The position numbers were made by a program, and so were the translations under genes. The notes below the pieces were generated by a model. That model saw only the letters and a program-made list of their open reading frames with translations, was not told where the DNA came from and ran no database searches. Shown here piece after piece: positions 18,101 to 26,154 of a stretch of 64,000 nt of DNA (positions are counted from its first letter, which is position 1; every line of letters starts with the position of its first letter). The stretch is taken from contig CAVQDV010000005.1 of assembly GCA_963711375.1 (NCBI GenBank), positions 2,170,001 through 2,234,000 of the forward strand, given 5' to 3'. Source of the DNA: CAVQDV01 sp963711375 (GTDB lineage Bacteria > Pseudomonadota > Gammaproteobacteria > Coxiellales > Coxiellaceae).

Positions 18101-20701
18101 TTTAGGTAATGCTCTTTCCCAGTCCTCTTCAGGCAAAGTACATATTACTTTTTTCAAATAGTTAGGGGATATTTTAAAATTGGAAATAAACCTTTCAAAA
18201 AAAGAGAATCTGTCTTTTTTGGGTAATAAATTTGCCATATCAACATAAGAAATTTCTCGGAATAGACTCAACTTATTTATTTCGAAGAAAAAATCCAAAT
18301 TAGCAAGCAAGAGGGGGTAACGGTCTCGTTTCTGAAGACTTTCTAAGATTTGTAAAGCACAACAGCGCCATCCGATAAGAAGTTGTCCCCCAGCCCCCAT
18401 ATGATTATTGACGTTATGGTAATTGATGGCACCAGCCTCGTGGAAAAAATTAAGCGCTTCCGCCCAATTATTTTTAGGAAGCTCATTTAATGTCGAGAGC
18501 AATTCAGGAGGACCAAAAAAATTTTTTTGAAATCTTAAGTTTTTTATAAGGCTTAGACGTTCAAGCATCGGTAATTTTATTAATCCGGTCTCCAATTCTG
18601 AAGGCTTAAAAAACCACTCAGGGAATTTCAAATTTTGTATTAATTCAGGTCGTTCAGCTTCGGAATAATTTTTGATCGTTAGAATAAACTTTTCAAAAGT
18701 ATCTAATATTTTAACGTCATCTAAATTGCCTTCCACAAAGACTTCTTCTGGTAAGCACATGAAAGGATTTCTGGAAAGCTTAAGACGCGAATTTAATTGC
18801 TTGAGCAAAGCGGATGGGTAAGAATATTCTCTTGTTTTTGTATGTTCAAAATCGTTTTCAACGGGCTTTTCTATAAACTGCAATACTTGGGCAAGAATGC
18901 CTTGGAATGTCTCGCTCCAACTCATCGGGGAAATTAAAAGCGCCTGCCAGCAGAGGCGATTAATATCATGGGGTTCGAGTGTGAGCACTCCCTCCTTGAA
19001 ATTAGCCTTTTCACGATACCAGTTGTCGAGTGTTACATCGTTCTTGAAATCCAAGTCATCAGCAAAAAAAGTTCGAGCCATTTTTTTCTCTAAAGATTTT
19101 CGTTGAGCTCTGTTTTCTTCGCCAGCTAATATGGCAAAGCTAGTTGCAAGAAATTGCTCCTTACTGTGAGCTTTTTTATATACCTTATAGTGCTCGCTAA
19201 GGAGCGTATCTTTGGCAAGAAGGAGCTCACGATATTCATTCCATTTTCCAATGTCTTGCTCTAAAAGCTTACTCAGCTCAGCTTTTACTTTACTTGCAAC
19301 ATCGCCCAAGAGGCCTTCCTCTTCACCATGAGGATGTTCAGAATGATTGTTGTCATACAGCGTCGCTTTTTCCAAGAGACGCTTTAAGCCTAAATAGACA
19401 TCTAATCCATATTTTTCGATGTCGTCTAGTGTTTTATGCTGAGAAAAAAGAGTTTTTAGGTGTTTGGGGAAATTCTCTTTTTCTTCCCAAATGGCCGCTA
19501 AGGTTCTGATGGACGTCTTATACCCTTCAGGGCAGGGGTAGCGTAAACACTGGTAATCTTTCATATAAATGGGGAGAGCCGTGCGGATGTGTTTATCGGT
19601 TAAGATGTTAAGGCCCATTTTTTCGAGTTTGTCGATGAGATAATTCTGAAGTTCCACTTTGCAGTTGATGAATTCATGGAATTCGGGCGTTTTTTCAAGA
19701 GGCTTTCCTGTGCGCGGGTTTTTATTCGGATGGGCATCAATCCATTGGCATAATATGGTAAACATTTTTTGTGGGTTATCTTTTTTGAGTTGCAGCAAGC
19801 GCTCGCCAAAAAAATCTAGCGAGAGGCTTCCTAAATCTTCGTAAATGTCACTGAGAAGATACATTCCTTGATAATCCAGATGGAGCATTCCACGAACCCA
19901 TTTGTTTCGTACGCCAATATTGCAGATTTCATTATTGTAAGAATTCTTCTCCGTTTCGGCTTGTAAAATTAAGTGATAAAACTTTTCGACTCTTTTTTTG
20001 TATTCCGATTTAAAAAATTTTTGAAATTGAATAGCGTGAATCAGCAAGATGGCCACCTTGCTCAGAGGGAGCACCCTATCTTCTGATTCTTGTGTTTTAG
20101 AATTCCAAACTTCTCCTCGATCAAGGTCATGATTGACGCGCAAAACTATTTTAAGCGAGCGATCTTTGAAATCTGCAATTTGATTTTCTTCCAGAATCCC
20201 AATTTTTGTAAACTCGCCTAAGACCACGAGATCATCCAAAAATTGCATGACAGTATCCTTGACTAAGTCTTCATAAATTTCCTCTAGACGAGCTAGGGCT
20301 ATTTTAGTTTTTTGGTCTTGTCCATTTAGCTTCAACTTTTCTTTAAGACCATGGATGGCAAGGTCCAACACTCGGGCGGCCGTGCTTTGTTGCAGTAATA
20401 GATTTTTTTCTGGAAACTGTGCATGATTTTCAGCAGGAATTATAAGGGGATTGTAGGGGACAGGAATAAGCGAAATACATTTATTTTTATAGGCTTGCCT
20501 TTGCTCAAGAGTTAAAGACCAAAATCGCCTGATGTCATCTATAAAATCTTGGATATCAGGCTCTAAATCTTCCGGCAGCGGATGATTAATGGCAAGGATG
20601 TCCATGGCTTTGAAAACAGGTGTACAAATATAGCTCTTCATAGTGTTTTCAGCATCCTGAATAAAGCTGTCCAAAAAGGGATCTGAATGGGAGGCTTTCA
20701 T
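15170..20701 (-). CDS. Giant (1843-aa) helical protein of unknown function, candidate effector
   Basis: No family recognised. The ATG at 20701 is preferred to the TTG at 20707, because the AAAGGA upstream is nine bases from the ATG but only about three from the TTG. There is no signal peptide or clear membrane span. The middle (roughly residues 680-1500) is made of degenerate leucine-rich helical units in which a segment L-P-x3-R-x3-F/I leads to another L-P-x3-W-x2-A/F: for example LPMLERLSLIKNL then LPKNNWAEAL, and LPKKDRFSFFERF then LPEEDWERAL. This suggests an elongated solenoid. The C-terminus is acidic then polar (SEIEEEILKSLNMEFGK), as is common in Dot/Icm substrates. A PmrA-like promoter lies 36-68 bp upstream. 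The combination favours a secreted effector, but the activity is unknown. Confidence 0.85.
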   Translation of the reverse strand: MKASHSDPFLDSFIQDAENTMKSYICTPVFKAMDILAINHPLPEDLEPDIQDFIDDIRRFWSLTLEQRQAYKNKCISLIPVPYNPLIIPAENHAQFPEKNLLLQQSTAARVLDLAIHGLKEKLKLNGQDQKTKIALARLEEIYEDLVKDTVMQFLDDLVVLGEFTKIGILEENQIADFKDRSLKIVLRVNHDLDRGEVWNSKTQESEDRVLPLSKVAILLIHAIQFQKFFKSEYKKRVEKFYHLILQAETEKNSYNNEICNIGVRNKWVRGMLHLDYQGMYLLSDIYEDLGSLSLDFFGERLLQLKKDNPQKMFTILCQWIDAHPNKNPRTGKPLEKTPEFHEFINCKVELQNYLIDKLEKMGLNILTDKHIRTALPIYMKDYQCLRYPCPEGYKTSIRTLAAIWEEKENFPKHLKTLFSQHKTLDDIEKYGLDVYLGLKRLLEKATLYDNNHSEHPHGEEEGLLGDVASKVKAELSKLLEQDIGKWNEYRELLLAKDTLLSEHYKVYKKAHSKEQFLATSFAILAGEENRAQRKSLEKKMARTFFADDLDFKNDVTLDNWYREKANFKEGVLTLEPHDINRLCWQALLISPMSWSETFQGILAQVLQFIEKPVENDFEHTKTREYSYPSALLKQLNSRLKLSRNPFMCLPEEVFVEGNLDDVKILDTFEKFILTIKNYSEAERPELIQNLKFPEWFFKPSELETGLIKLPMLERLSLIKNLRFQKNFFGPPELLSTLNELPKNNWAEALNFFHEAGAINYHNVNNHMGAGGQLLIGWRCCALQILESLQKRDRYPLLLANLDFFFEINKLSLFREISYVDMANLLPKKDRFSFFERFISNFKISPNYLKKVICTLPEEDWERALPKLIIMYSFNADTSVLVENFIGLLPEKLWPIFFNIAIKFLGNLSLTINMKSILESTPFKNRFYLLKTISPHFADIFGPTLLGFLPTYTAFLMHSVGDERAEFLAFVSEKFEKHEVSPSVWIEFLKPLQKSKRHLLLPSKAQNNLCSGFLGFFQFFSEEQWPLVDQRFRLGHCLASREGFKELWQSTSPSLWAKIAIYFKLDLREETEKPALFSYILTSLKVEDWKHFISLLGEGTTWSSVMNTGEKLLELLIALDKLSSKNNNFCEYLLKAIGQDLNNIIKTREDCFLFLKKNSDLFSPFFLRHLETMVKNSEDYLITLKELRSVDKELGHVEQLYLVRHFLEANSLQKYREQNLLGRILKLFDQADWKWICEIYGKNAAARAEDDPCDFLLTLYKTLDEKELKIALDYSYDFSGFFLNSFEKELSQFREDNFREQMLNLILENGWPRLTLDILIKIVKIWPEEKQEIILNTFSKYLKVDLAPSDLLSALRENCKDFSTQKRLAFIKILSEKYSFFNWKINEKKGFSSLLAEINGGIDALKIILTSPFAKENLIYLKEDHILAMWESVPTADRPSFFELIGVEVIINKCSSWKLNLSAYSEFRKSFYKDIKFTSIHYEIKFPKKSLDLLLSILKIIPNDDSHYSCTLLESLTKEAYFSALIKSEIELAELIKQLLDSNTLCEKHFIVLGPIFRSRIQRMNDLSKFITISKIKKNHISYLLLQIEPQKIAKTLSDLYWFLKHYGDEEKILSLFPSHRVACLSITENGEYIYNIDKAYRSEGYPVIEDSHVGEIFKDVSAHPIKQPKKLQKILQIHEARIRILLLGGLGKTYTAPWNQGITLFDRILNLVRPYTFYFFTPPRGIKIAKIIIEKLEYLRKMLAVSQDQDQLLAAPKIHEALIDYLGAGLELIEQTDPDCELALLLHFAVCKIACPQYMEGKKLVLNNTQAFFQPNREESRNLLVSEIEEEILKSLNMEFGK

Positions 20702-20736
20702 AGTCAATGGTCCTTTTTACTGTATTGAAGCTCCCT

Positions 20737-20769
20737 ACAATAACAAAAGAATATTAAGAAATTATTAAC
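20737..20769 (-). promoter_or_regulatory. PmrA-type box plus -10 upstream of the 1843-aa gene
   Basis: On the minus strand: GTTAATAAT-TT-CTTAATATT (20769 to 20750), 7 bp, then TATTGT (20742 to 20737). The -10 is weaker than in the other three cases, but the spacing is identical. Confidence 0.7.
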
Positions 20770-20797
20770 ACGATCTGTCGAAGTGAAAATTTTTTTC

Positions 20798-20829
20798 AAA
20801 AAAAAACCGCCGCCTGAATTGGCGGCGGT
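20798..20829 (-). terminator. Rho-independent terminator after the Rap1a/Tai-like gene
   Basis: A perfect 9-bp GC-rich stem (ACCGCCGCC at 20806-20814, GGCGGCGGT at 20821-20829) with a 6-base loop is followed on the minus strand by a run of about nine T. It serves the gene ending at 20888. Confidence 0.85.
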
Positions 20830-20887
20830 GGCGTAGCGGTAGCGGAAACCGTAGTCCAAGGAAGTTGTTTCCAGCGGAAGCCGCTGA

Positions 20888-21334
20888 TCAATCTCTTGAA
20901 AATTTGTCTTCCGATTTTGTGTTTGAGGTTGATTCAGGCTTCTTTTCGCAGGGATACTTATCGTGCAAGGTATAAGCGGCTAGTAGCCCAGCGGGCAAGT
21001 TTGCCTCTTTTGGATGAGAATTGATGTAATCCACGATCATGTGTATGGCTTGTGTGTGTGTCACATTGCTAGGTGGGCAGTAGAGTAGGCCATCTTTTTC
21101 AATATCAAACTCTTTGCCTTTGCGGGTGACATAGCTCATCGTGGTGTGGCCTTGGTCAAAGCCAATGATAAAGCCCTTACACCAGGCCATTTTTTCAGTG
21201 TTTTTTTCCATATCTTGGCAGCGAGCCACAAACTCATGACCATCCGTGTAATCAGGTTTTTTGTCTTCTGCTAGGACGCTTTGGGACAGCGCAAGAAGGG
21301 TGGAAAGTACTATCAGGCGGGATACATGTTTCAT
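20888..21334 (-). CDS. Exported Rap1a/Tai-family-like protein
   Basis: 148 residues with a clear Sec signal peptide (hydrophobic core LIVLSTLLALSQS, cleavage after about residue 22 at VLA). The mature part has the Rap1a/Tai layout: a Cys in FVARCQD, the W-C-K-G-F-I-I-G-F motif, a Cys in LLYCPPSNVTHTQ, then VDYINSHPKEANLPAGLLAAY ending in K-Y-P-C. Four cysteines suggest two disulfides. Family members Rap1a and Tai4 are periplasmic immunity proteins against T6SS amidase effectors. No cognate amidase or T6SS gene is nearby, so an orphan immunity or other periplasmic role is possible. It has its own terminator. Confidence 0.75.
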   Translation of the reverse strand: MKHVSRLIVLSTLLALSQSVLAEDKKPDYTDGHEFVARCQDMEKNTEKMAWCKGFIIGFDQGHTTMSYVTRKGKEFDIEKDGLLYCPPSNVTHTQAIHMIVDYINSHPKEANLPAGLLAAYTLHDKYPCEKKPESTSNTKSEDKFSRD

Positions 21335-21403
21335 AGCAGACTCCTTTTGTTATGACTGCATAGCTCCATTATAGAGCAAGCTTTGGTTTTTTTCCTCTAT
21401 GCC

Positions 21404-21730
21404 TTAAGTTGCTTTGTAAAGTAATTCGGTTACCCAGGAGTTTAAACTCTTGCCATTCGCCTGGGCGAGCATGGCGACCTTAGCATGAATTTCGGGCGGA
21501 ATTCGCAACATGATATTTCCGGAGTAGGGTTTTTGAGGTGATTTCCCAGCTTTTTTGCAAGTTTCTAAATAATCATCCACGGCTTCTTCAAACGCATGGT
21601 GTAGTTCAGCAACGGACTCTCCATGAAATCCAACAATATCATTAATTCCAGCGATGTGGCCTACAAAGCAATCATCTTCATCGCTGTATTCAACGCGCGC
21701 AACATAATTTTTGTAGTTCATAATATTCAA
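21404..21730 (-). CDS. hicB: HicB antitoxin
   Basis: 108 residues. The N-terminal HicB fold is seen in YVARVEYSDEDDCFVGHIAG and VAELHHAFEEAVDDYLETC. The C-terminal DNA-binding region is ribbon-helix-helix type, seen in IMLRIPPEIHAKVAMLAQ followed by SLNSWVTELL. It neutralises the HicA mRNA interferase and represses the operon. Its start overlaps the hicA stop by four bases (ATGA), the usual toxin-first order. Confidence 0.9.
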   Translation of the reverse strand: MNIMNYKNYVARVEYSDEDDCFVGHIAGINDIVGFHGESVAELHHAFEEAVDDYLETCKKAGKSPQKPYSGNIMLRIPPEIHAKVAMLAQANGKSLNSWVTELLYKAT

Positions 21731-21981
21731 GGTAAAATCCCCGCATTTTCAAGAAATTTACGCGCATCTCGAACTTGATAAGGCTTTGCTTCTTTTTGAG
21801 GATGCGGTCTATGGAAAGTTACCGCGTCATCATTAAGGATGAATCGAACTCTTGATCCTGTACCTTCAATCAAGTTTGCACCAACTGACAATAATAGTGC
21901 CTCAATTCTCCGCCACTCCAGTGCGTTTGGTGACGGATGTTTAAAAATAGCTACCAATGTTTTTCGATGAGAATGGTTCAT
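21727..21981 (-). CDS. hicA: HicA toxin, mRNA interferase
   Basis: 84 residues, intact. The double-stranded-RNA-binding-like fold is visible: an N-terminal helix LVAIFKHP, WRRIEALLLSVGA, and the core GTGSRVRFILN followed by TFHRPHPQKEAKPYQV and a C-terminal VRDARKFLENAGI helix. In many HicA proteins the core is G-S-H; here it is G-S-R, as in the W-R-R-I-E subgroup with FHRPHP. It is translationally coupled to hicB and preceded by tandem operator-like palindromes. The ATG follows AAGGGTG. Confidence 0.88.
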   Translation of the reverse strand: MNHSHRKTLVAIFKHPSPNALEWRRIEALLLSVGANLIEGTGSRVRFILNDDAVTFHRPHPQKEAKPYQVRDARKFLENAGILP

Positions 21982-21994
21982 CTTTCACCCTTAA

Positions 21995-22024
21995 ATGATA
22001 TCAAAAAGTGATATCAATAGTCAA
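21995..22024 (-). promoter_or_regulatory. hicAB promoter with twin TGATATCA operator repeats
   Basis: On the minus strand, TTGACT (22024-22019), an 18-bp spacer and TATCAT (22000-21995). Two perfect 8-bp palindromes TGATATCA (21996-22003 and 22009-22016, 13 bp apart) cover the spacer and -10. The arrangement fits repression by the ribbon-helix-helix HicB. Confidence 0.65.
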
Positions 22025-22109
22025 TTCATTTTTGGGGGAATTATTCAAGCATTTTGAGGAACTTTATTCTATCCTAGGGGTTTTTAAGTGGTGATGATGC
22101 AGATTATCC

Positions 22110-22137
22110 AGGAGTTCCCGCTAAAGCGGGAACTCCT
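22110..22137. repeat. 28-bp palindromic repeat, copy A
   Basis: Near-perfect palindrome with arms AGGAGTTCCCGC / GCGGGAACTCCT and an AT-rich centre. Related copies lie at 26157-26184 and 60202-60229, with a degenerate half at 62984. The unit could form a stem-loop in RNA. Confidence 0.75.
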
Positions 22138-22150
22138 TTTTGGTATTAAC

Positions 22151-22192
22151 GCTGGTGCTGTGGGGGAGCATTGCTCTCCCTGGGGCGCCAGC
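22151..22192. repeat. 42-bp imperfect palindrome
   Basis: The outer arms GCTGGTGC / GCGCCAGC and inner arms GGGGAGC / GCTCTCC surround a short centre. It sits between two 28-bp palindromes, so the 253-bp gap between hicA and the next gene is mostly stem-loop sequence. Confidence 0.6.
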
Positions 22193-22199
22193 TTGTTGT

Positions 22200-22227
22200 A
22201 GCAATTCCCGCTTTAGCGAGAATTGCT
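22200..22227. repeat. 28-bp palindromic repeat, variant copy
   Basis: AGCAATTCCCGC...GCGAGAATTGCT, the same length and core (TTCCCGCTTTAGCG) as the AGGAGTTCCC family but with changed arm ends that keep pairing. Compensatory changes suggest selection for the stem. It lies just past the stop of the 288-aa gene and may terminate it. Confidence 0.65.
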
Positions 22228-22235
22228 GTCTGAAT

Positions 22236-23102
22236 TTACTTTTTTTTGGACTTATTAACAAGAGAAGCAATAATATCTTCATCTTTTTTTAATCGCGTTT
22301 TGAGTGTTGCTAATTGCCCTGTTAGCTGATCTAATTTTTTCTGTTGCTCAATATACAAGCCAGTTTCTTGTGTTGACATCAGAGTATTATTAAAGATAGT
22401 TCTCCTTTTATCGACTCTATTTAGCGGAACTGAAGCAACAAGAGCCGATTTAGCAGCAGAACCACATGGAGATTGGGCTGCTTGCCAGCCCTTGCTTGTT
22501 AGTACTTGTCCATAACCTGTCGCTCCACCTGGGCCCTGACCTCCTGGGCAAAAAATTATAGACACTACTGGACCCTTAGTGGTCCTAGTGAGCGAAAATG
22601 TTGCGCTACCTGGACCTGTAGTAGTCAAAACTATCGAAGACGATGTCTTACCATCCACATATACCTCAGAAGTGTCACCACTTGTTTGTAGAGATAAGCC
22701 ATCGCCTGGTATGAAATTTAATTGTGCTGAGCTTCTTCCACCGTTTAAAGTATTCGCTGCAACAAATGCCCAATAATTAGCGTTGTTATTTAGATCGTCA
22801 AAAATAGATAAAGAACCTTCTCCTGTTCCGCTGGCCAGGCCACCTGAGTATCGACCAAAGTTTAAGGTATAAGGTAAATAAAGATTAAGCGACTTAGATG
22901 AATAATCCCTATTAGGATCAGTAACTATTTCATTAGGCACTTTTACTGTTAGCTGTGCATCAGGAGTTGCTGTACCAATTCCAACTTTTCCTGTCGGATC
23001 AACCACTATGGCAGGAAGGGGATCTGCAAATGCTGTAGCCTTGAAAAAAAATATTATCAATAGAATAATTTTTTTTGATAATCTCGGAAAAAATTTAAAC
23101 AT
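22236..23102 (-). CDS. Exported protein with tail-fibre-like N-terminal motif and C-terminal coiled coil
   Basis: 288 residues. A hydrophobic N-terminus (IILLIIFFFKATAFA) looks like a signal peptide. The mature start has VDPTGKVGIGTATPDAQLTV, the G-I-G-T-x-x-P-x-x-x-L-x-V motif common at the start of secreted beta-rich fibre or adhesin-like repeats. A Gly/Ser/Thr-rich beta region with a CPGGQGPGGATGYGQ loop follows, then a C-terminal coiled coil (about 245-285) rich in Lys, Leu and Gln that could mediate trimerisation. It lies 13 bp downstream of the 999-aa exported nuclease-like gene and is probably co-transcribed with it. The specific function is unknown. Confidence 0.75.
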   Translation of the reverse strand: MFKFFPRLSKKIILLIIFFFKATAFADPLPAIVVDPTGKVGIGTATPDAQLTVKVPNEIVTDPNRDYSSKSLNLYLPYTLNFGRYSGGLASGTGEGSLSIFDDLNNNANYWAFVAANTLNGGRSSAQLNFIPGDGLSLQTSGDTSEVYVDGKTSSSIVLTTTGPGSATFSLTRTTKGPVVSIIFCPGGQGPGGATGYGQVLTSKGWQAAQSPCGSAAKSALVASVPLNRVDKRRTIFNNTLMSTQETGLYIEQQKKLDQLTGQLATLKTRLKKDEDIIASLVNKSKKK

Positions 23103-23115
23103 AGTCTCACTCCTT

Positions 23116-26115
23116 TTACTTGACTAATTGGGTATACAGAACAAAGCCTGGAAGAAAAGCAACTGCAACACCAGTGGTTATACAAAGAGGCGCCGCAGTT
23201 CCTCCAGATATGAGCATACATCCACCAGCGATAGCTGTGCCATTAATGGCTGCTTGTGCAGCAATAAGAGCCTCACCTTGAAATTTAATTTCTGGTGCAT
23301 TGATATTCATTGATGAATTTACTCCTACGTTAAGATTACCGATCGTAGCACTATCAATAGCGTTAACATAAGATGGCCCATCATTGTTGACAGTAATATC
23401 TTGTAAAGTAATATCCGTACCATTAACACAAGAATAGCCCAGATTATCCACTATACTATTTTTAATGTTCACTTTAGCATAATTATATAGACCGCTTAAA
23501 AATTGCTTATTTTGAATATATTGTTCAGGCAAGAGTACTTTAAAACCAATTTGTGAGTCTTTATCCAAGACAGAAGACATATTTTTAATGAGAGAAGGTA
23601 AACATACATAGGTTATTGAAGCAGATTCCGTTGCCTTGTCAAATTTTCCTGTAATTGCCAACTTAACATCCAATTTTCCATTCAATAGCTCTTGATATTG
23701 CTTAATAGCTGCAACAGCTTCAGCTCCTTGCGTAGTATTATTAAGGGCATCATGATTACTTAGCCAACTGCTAATTTTGCCGATACTATGGACATCAACT
23801 TTATCTTCTCCTACTTGATAGTGCCCACTTTGATTGATATCAATCACAACATTAAAATTTGATCCATATCGCGTGATAAAATGATTAGGTGTAGTGGCAC
23901 TGGATTGACCTATTTTGTCGGCAATGTTTATCCATATCGGTAAAAATACATTTCCATCCTCAGGTACATTCACGGTTTGCTGTCTTTTTTGTGAGTCATC
24001 GGATAAAACTGGCACTGATACTAGCTCTAAATCCAAATTGTTAAGCAATGGATCAGACCAGTTACCATTCCAATCAGGCACTTGTTCTCTGACCAATTTG
24101 TCACTAAGCACATAAAAATCAATGGGTTTTTGCGGTGGTAAATTTTTTGCTAAAACATAGATACTATTATCCTTGATTACTTTAAACACTTCACGCTCTA
24201 GTGCATTGTTACCAAGTGTAACTACATCATTATATCCTGACGCATCATCGCTGACATAAAAACCTATTTCCTCTCCTAATGTAGAACCATAATCGAGGGT
24301 ATCAATTGAGGGATTATAATCTGTGCTGCAGCTAGTATGGCTAGCGTCAATAGGTTGAAAGAAAATGTTGTAAGCACCCTGAAGTCCATTTATGAACGTT
24401 TCCGAGATCGGGTAAGTGAAGCTACCGTTTGGATCAGTTCTAACATTTGCTACAACGGAAGCCATCTTTGGCTGTGTATAGGGAACAAGTACAATACAAG
24501 CATCTATATTGGAAGGGAATTGGCTCCCTATAATTTCAAATTGACTTGGAGACGGTTTGCGACGCTTATTAAGATCACGAGTAGGGTTCGATTTACCATC
24601 TGAATTTTTGATGGCTGTGCTAAGCTTACGTTTAAGAGGGTTCTTTGGGGCTTCAACTGAAAAATTTTCTTGTGCATCAACTTGTCGTTGATAAGTACCA
24701 CTCTGATCCAAGTTAACGATTATTGTATACTCTCCTATTTCGAGTTGACTTGCATTGATTAACAAATTTTCTGTAATAATGCCTGTCGGATTTACTTGAA
24801 AAGTTTTTGGCTGAAATCCAGGAACAGGGACTAAATTCACTTTATTTTGGTTTTCAATCTGACTGGCTGGCACTATATATACTTTTACGAATGAGTTAGG
24901 CAAAAAATCTTCGCCTTTAAAAAAAACATCTTCACTATTAATGTTGGCTGAATGGCTCTTTTTAAAACTTCCCTGTGGACTTCCACTCTGATCAGTAGGA
25001 CTAATCGCACCAAAGGTAAGTTTAACCCAAACTAATTTATGATCCGATAATACTTTCTTTCCATCTGTTACCGTGACTTTATTAAATTTTTTTCCAAAAG
25101 GCTTATTGGGGCTTGGAATGCCTGGAACGGTATCTTGGATACAAGGCGATGTTTTAGTAGCCCATCGAAGACCACAAACAGGTGTTTGAGAAGTCCATGG
25201 TGGATCCATATCTTGTTCTGTACAAACACCCATATCTGCCTGAGCCGCAGCTCGAGCTAACATAATTCTATCGTAAGGACACCAGCTTGCCCCCGCAAAA
25301 TTAGTAACTTCATTGTTAGAAATAATATATGTCCACGCGAATCTGTGTGGTTCAGAGATTTTAGGAAACAATTTTTTGCTTACATCAGAATAATCGCAAC
25401 GGTTATTATTATATTCTAAAAATCCCCCTCTTAGATAACCACATCCTGCGTTAAAATCACCTAATGCGATAATATTTTGTTTATAATTTGGTGTATACGT
25501 GGTATCAAGTGCAGTATTGAAGGTTCGTAATTCCTCAACTGTTCTTGAAGGACGGGTATGAATATTATAAACAATGATTTGTTTCCCATTTTTTAAGAAC
25601 AAGGTTGTTTTCATTGGTGGTCGTATTATTTGACCTGGACCTGAGCCTTGAGGGATATACTGTACGCTGCCCACAAGGCCTGTATACTCCACCTTGATAT
25701 CCTCGATATCCTTCGTTTTATAAGCAACCCCATATGCTTCACAATTACCCGTATCATCAGCGATTACAGCAATATTTTTACAACTATACTCTGCCCCCCC
25801 TAAATAATCGGCACCACATAAATTCTCAAATGCGGCGACAGTCTCAGAGCTAATACATTTCCAACCGGATTTCTGTGCAATTTCTTGTAAAAATACAATA
25901 TCGTAGCCTTTAATTACAGCGGTCATAGCATTTAGTATCGTATCATCACTCGCTTTAGATACTCCTCCAAACTTTCCGCCAAAATCGTATGTGTTCCAAG
26001 TAGCAATTTTTAAAATTTGAGCATCAGCCACATCAGCTTTAACAGAAAAGCTTAAAGGGAGTATTAGACTTGCTGCTATTAATTGGAGCAATATTGTTTT
26101 GTAAGTAATGGTCAA
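23116..26115 (-). CDS. Exported DNase I-like (endonuclease/exonuclease/phosphatase) protein with long C-terminal region
   Basis: 999 residues with a Sec signal peptide (cleavage near VKA, residue 27). Residues about 35-372 form an EEP-superfamily domain with all expected catalytic motifs: W-N-T (N41), FLQE (E78), YNIHTRPS (H186), GDFN (D220, N222), YDRIM (D282) and LSDHK (D358, H359). Cysteines in this domain suggest disulfides. It is followed by three beta-rich, Ig-like segments (about 385-490, 525-620, 655-770) that share endings such as D-Q-S-G-T-Y and N-Q-S-G-H-Y, and by a hydrophobic C-terminus (about 965-999). DNase I-like folds include nucleases, CdtB-type toxins, inositol phosphatases and sphingomyelinases, so the substrate cannot be fixed from sequence alone. 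It could be a surface or secreted hydrolase. The 288-aa gene follows in the same direction. Confidence 0.82.
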   Translation of the reverse strand: MTITYKTILLQLIAASLILPLSFSVKADVADAQILKIATWNTYDFGGKFGGVSKASDDTILNAMTAVIKGYDIVFLQEIAQKSGWKCISSETVAAFENLCGADYLGGAEYSCKNIAVIADDTGNCEAYGVAYKTKDIEDIKVEYTGLVGSVQYIPQGSGPGQIIRPPMKTTLFLKNGKQIIVYNIHTRPSRTVEELRTFNTALDTTYTPNYKQNIIALGDFNAGCGYLRGGFLEYNNNRCDYSDVSKKLFPKISEPHRFAWTYIISNNEVTNFAGASWCPYDRIMLARAAAQADMGVCTEQDMDPPWTSQTPVCGLRWATKTSPCIQDTVPGIPSPNKPFGKKFNKVTVTDGKKVLSDHKLVWVKLTFGAISPTDQSGSPQGSFKKSHSANINSEDVFFKGEDFLPNSFVKVYIVPASQIENQNKVNLVPVPGFQPKTFQVNPTGIITENLLINASQLEIGEYTIIVNLDQSGTYQRQVDAQENFSVEAPKNPLKRKLSTAIKNSDGKSNPTRDLNKRRKPSPSQFEIIGSQFPSNIDACIVLVPYTQPKMASVVANVRTDPNGSFTYPISETFINGLQGAYNIFFQPIDASHTSCSTDYNPSIDTLDYGSTLGEEIGFYVSDDASGYNDVVTLGNNALEREVFKVIKDNSIYVLAKNLPPQKPIDFYVLSDKLVREQVPDWNGNWSDPLLNNLDLELVSVPVLSDDSQKRQQTVNVPEDGNVFLPIWINIADKIGQSSATTPNHFITRYGSNFNVVIDINQSGHYQVGEDKVDVHSIGKISSWLSNHDALNNTTQGAEAVAAIKQYQELLNGKLDVKLAITGKFDKATESASITYVCLPSLIKNMSSVLDKDSQIGFKVLLPEQYIQNKQFLSGLYNYAKVNIKNSIVDNLGYSCVNGTDITLQDITVNNDGPSYVNAIDSATIGNLNVGVNSSMNINAPEIKFQGEALIAAQAAINGTAIAGGCMLISGGTAAPLCITTGVAVAFLPGFVLYTQLVK

Positions 26116-26154
26116 TCTCCTATTTTTAATTGCTGTCCGCTCAAGAGCAAAAAT

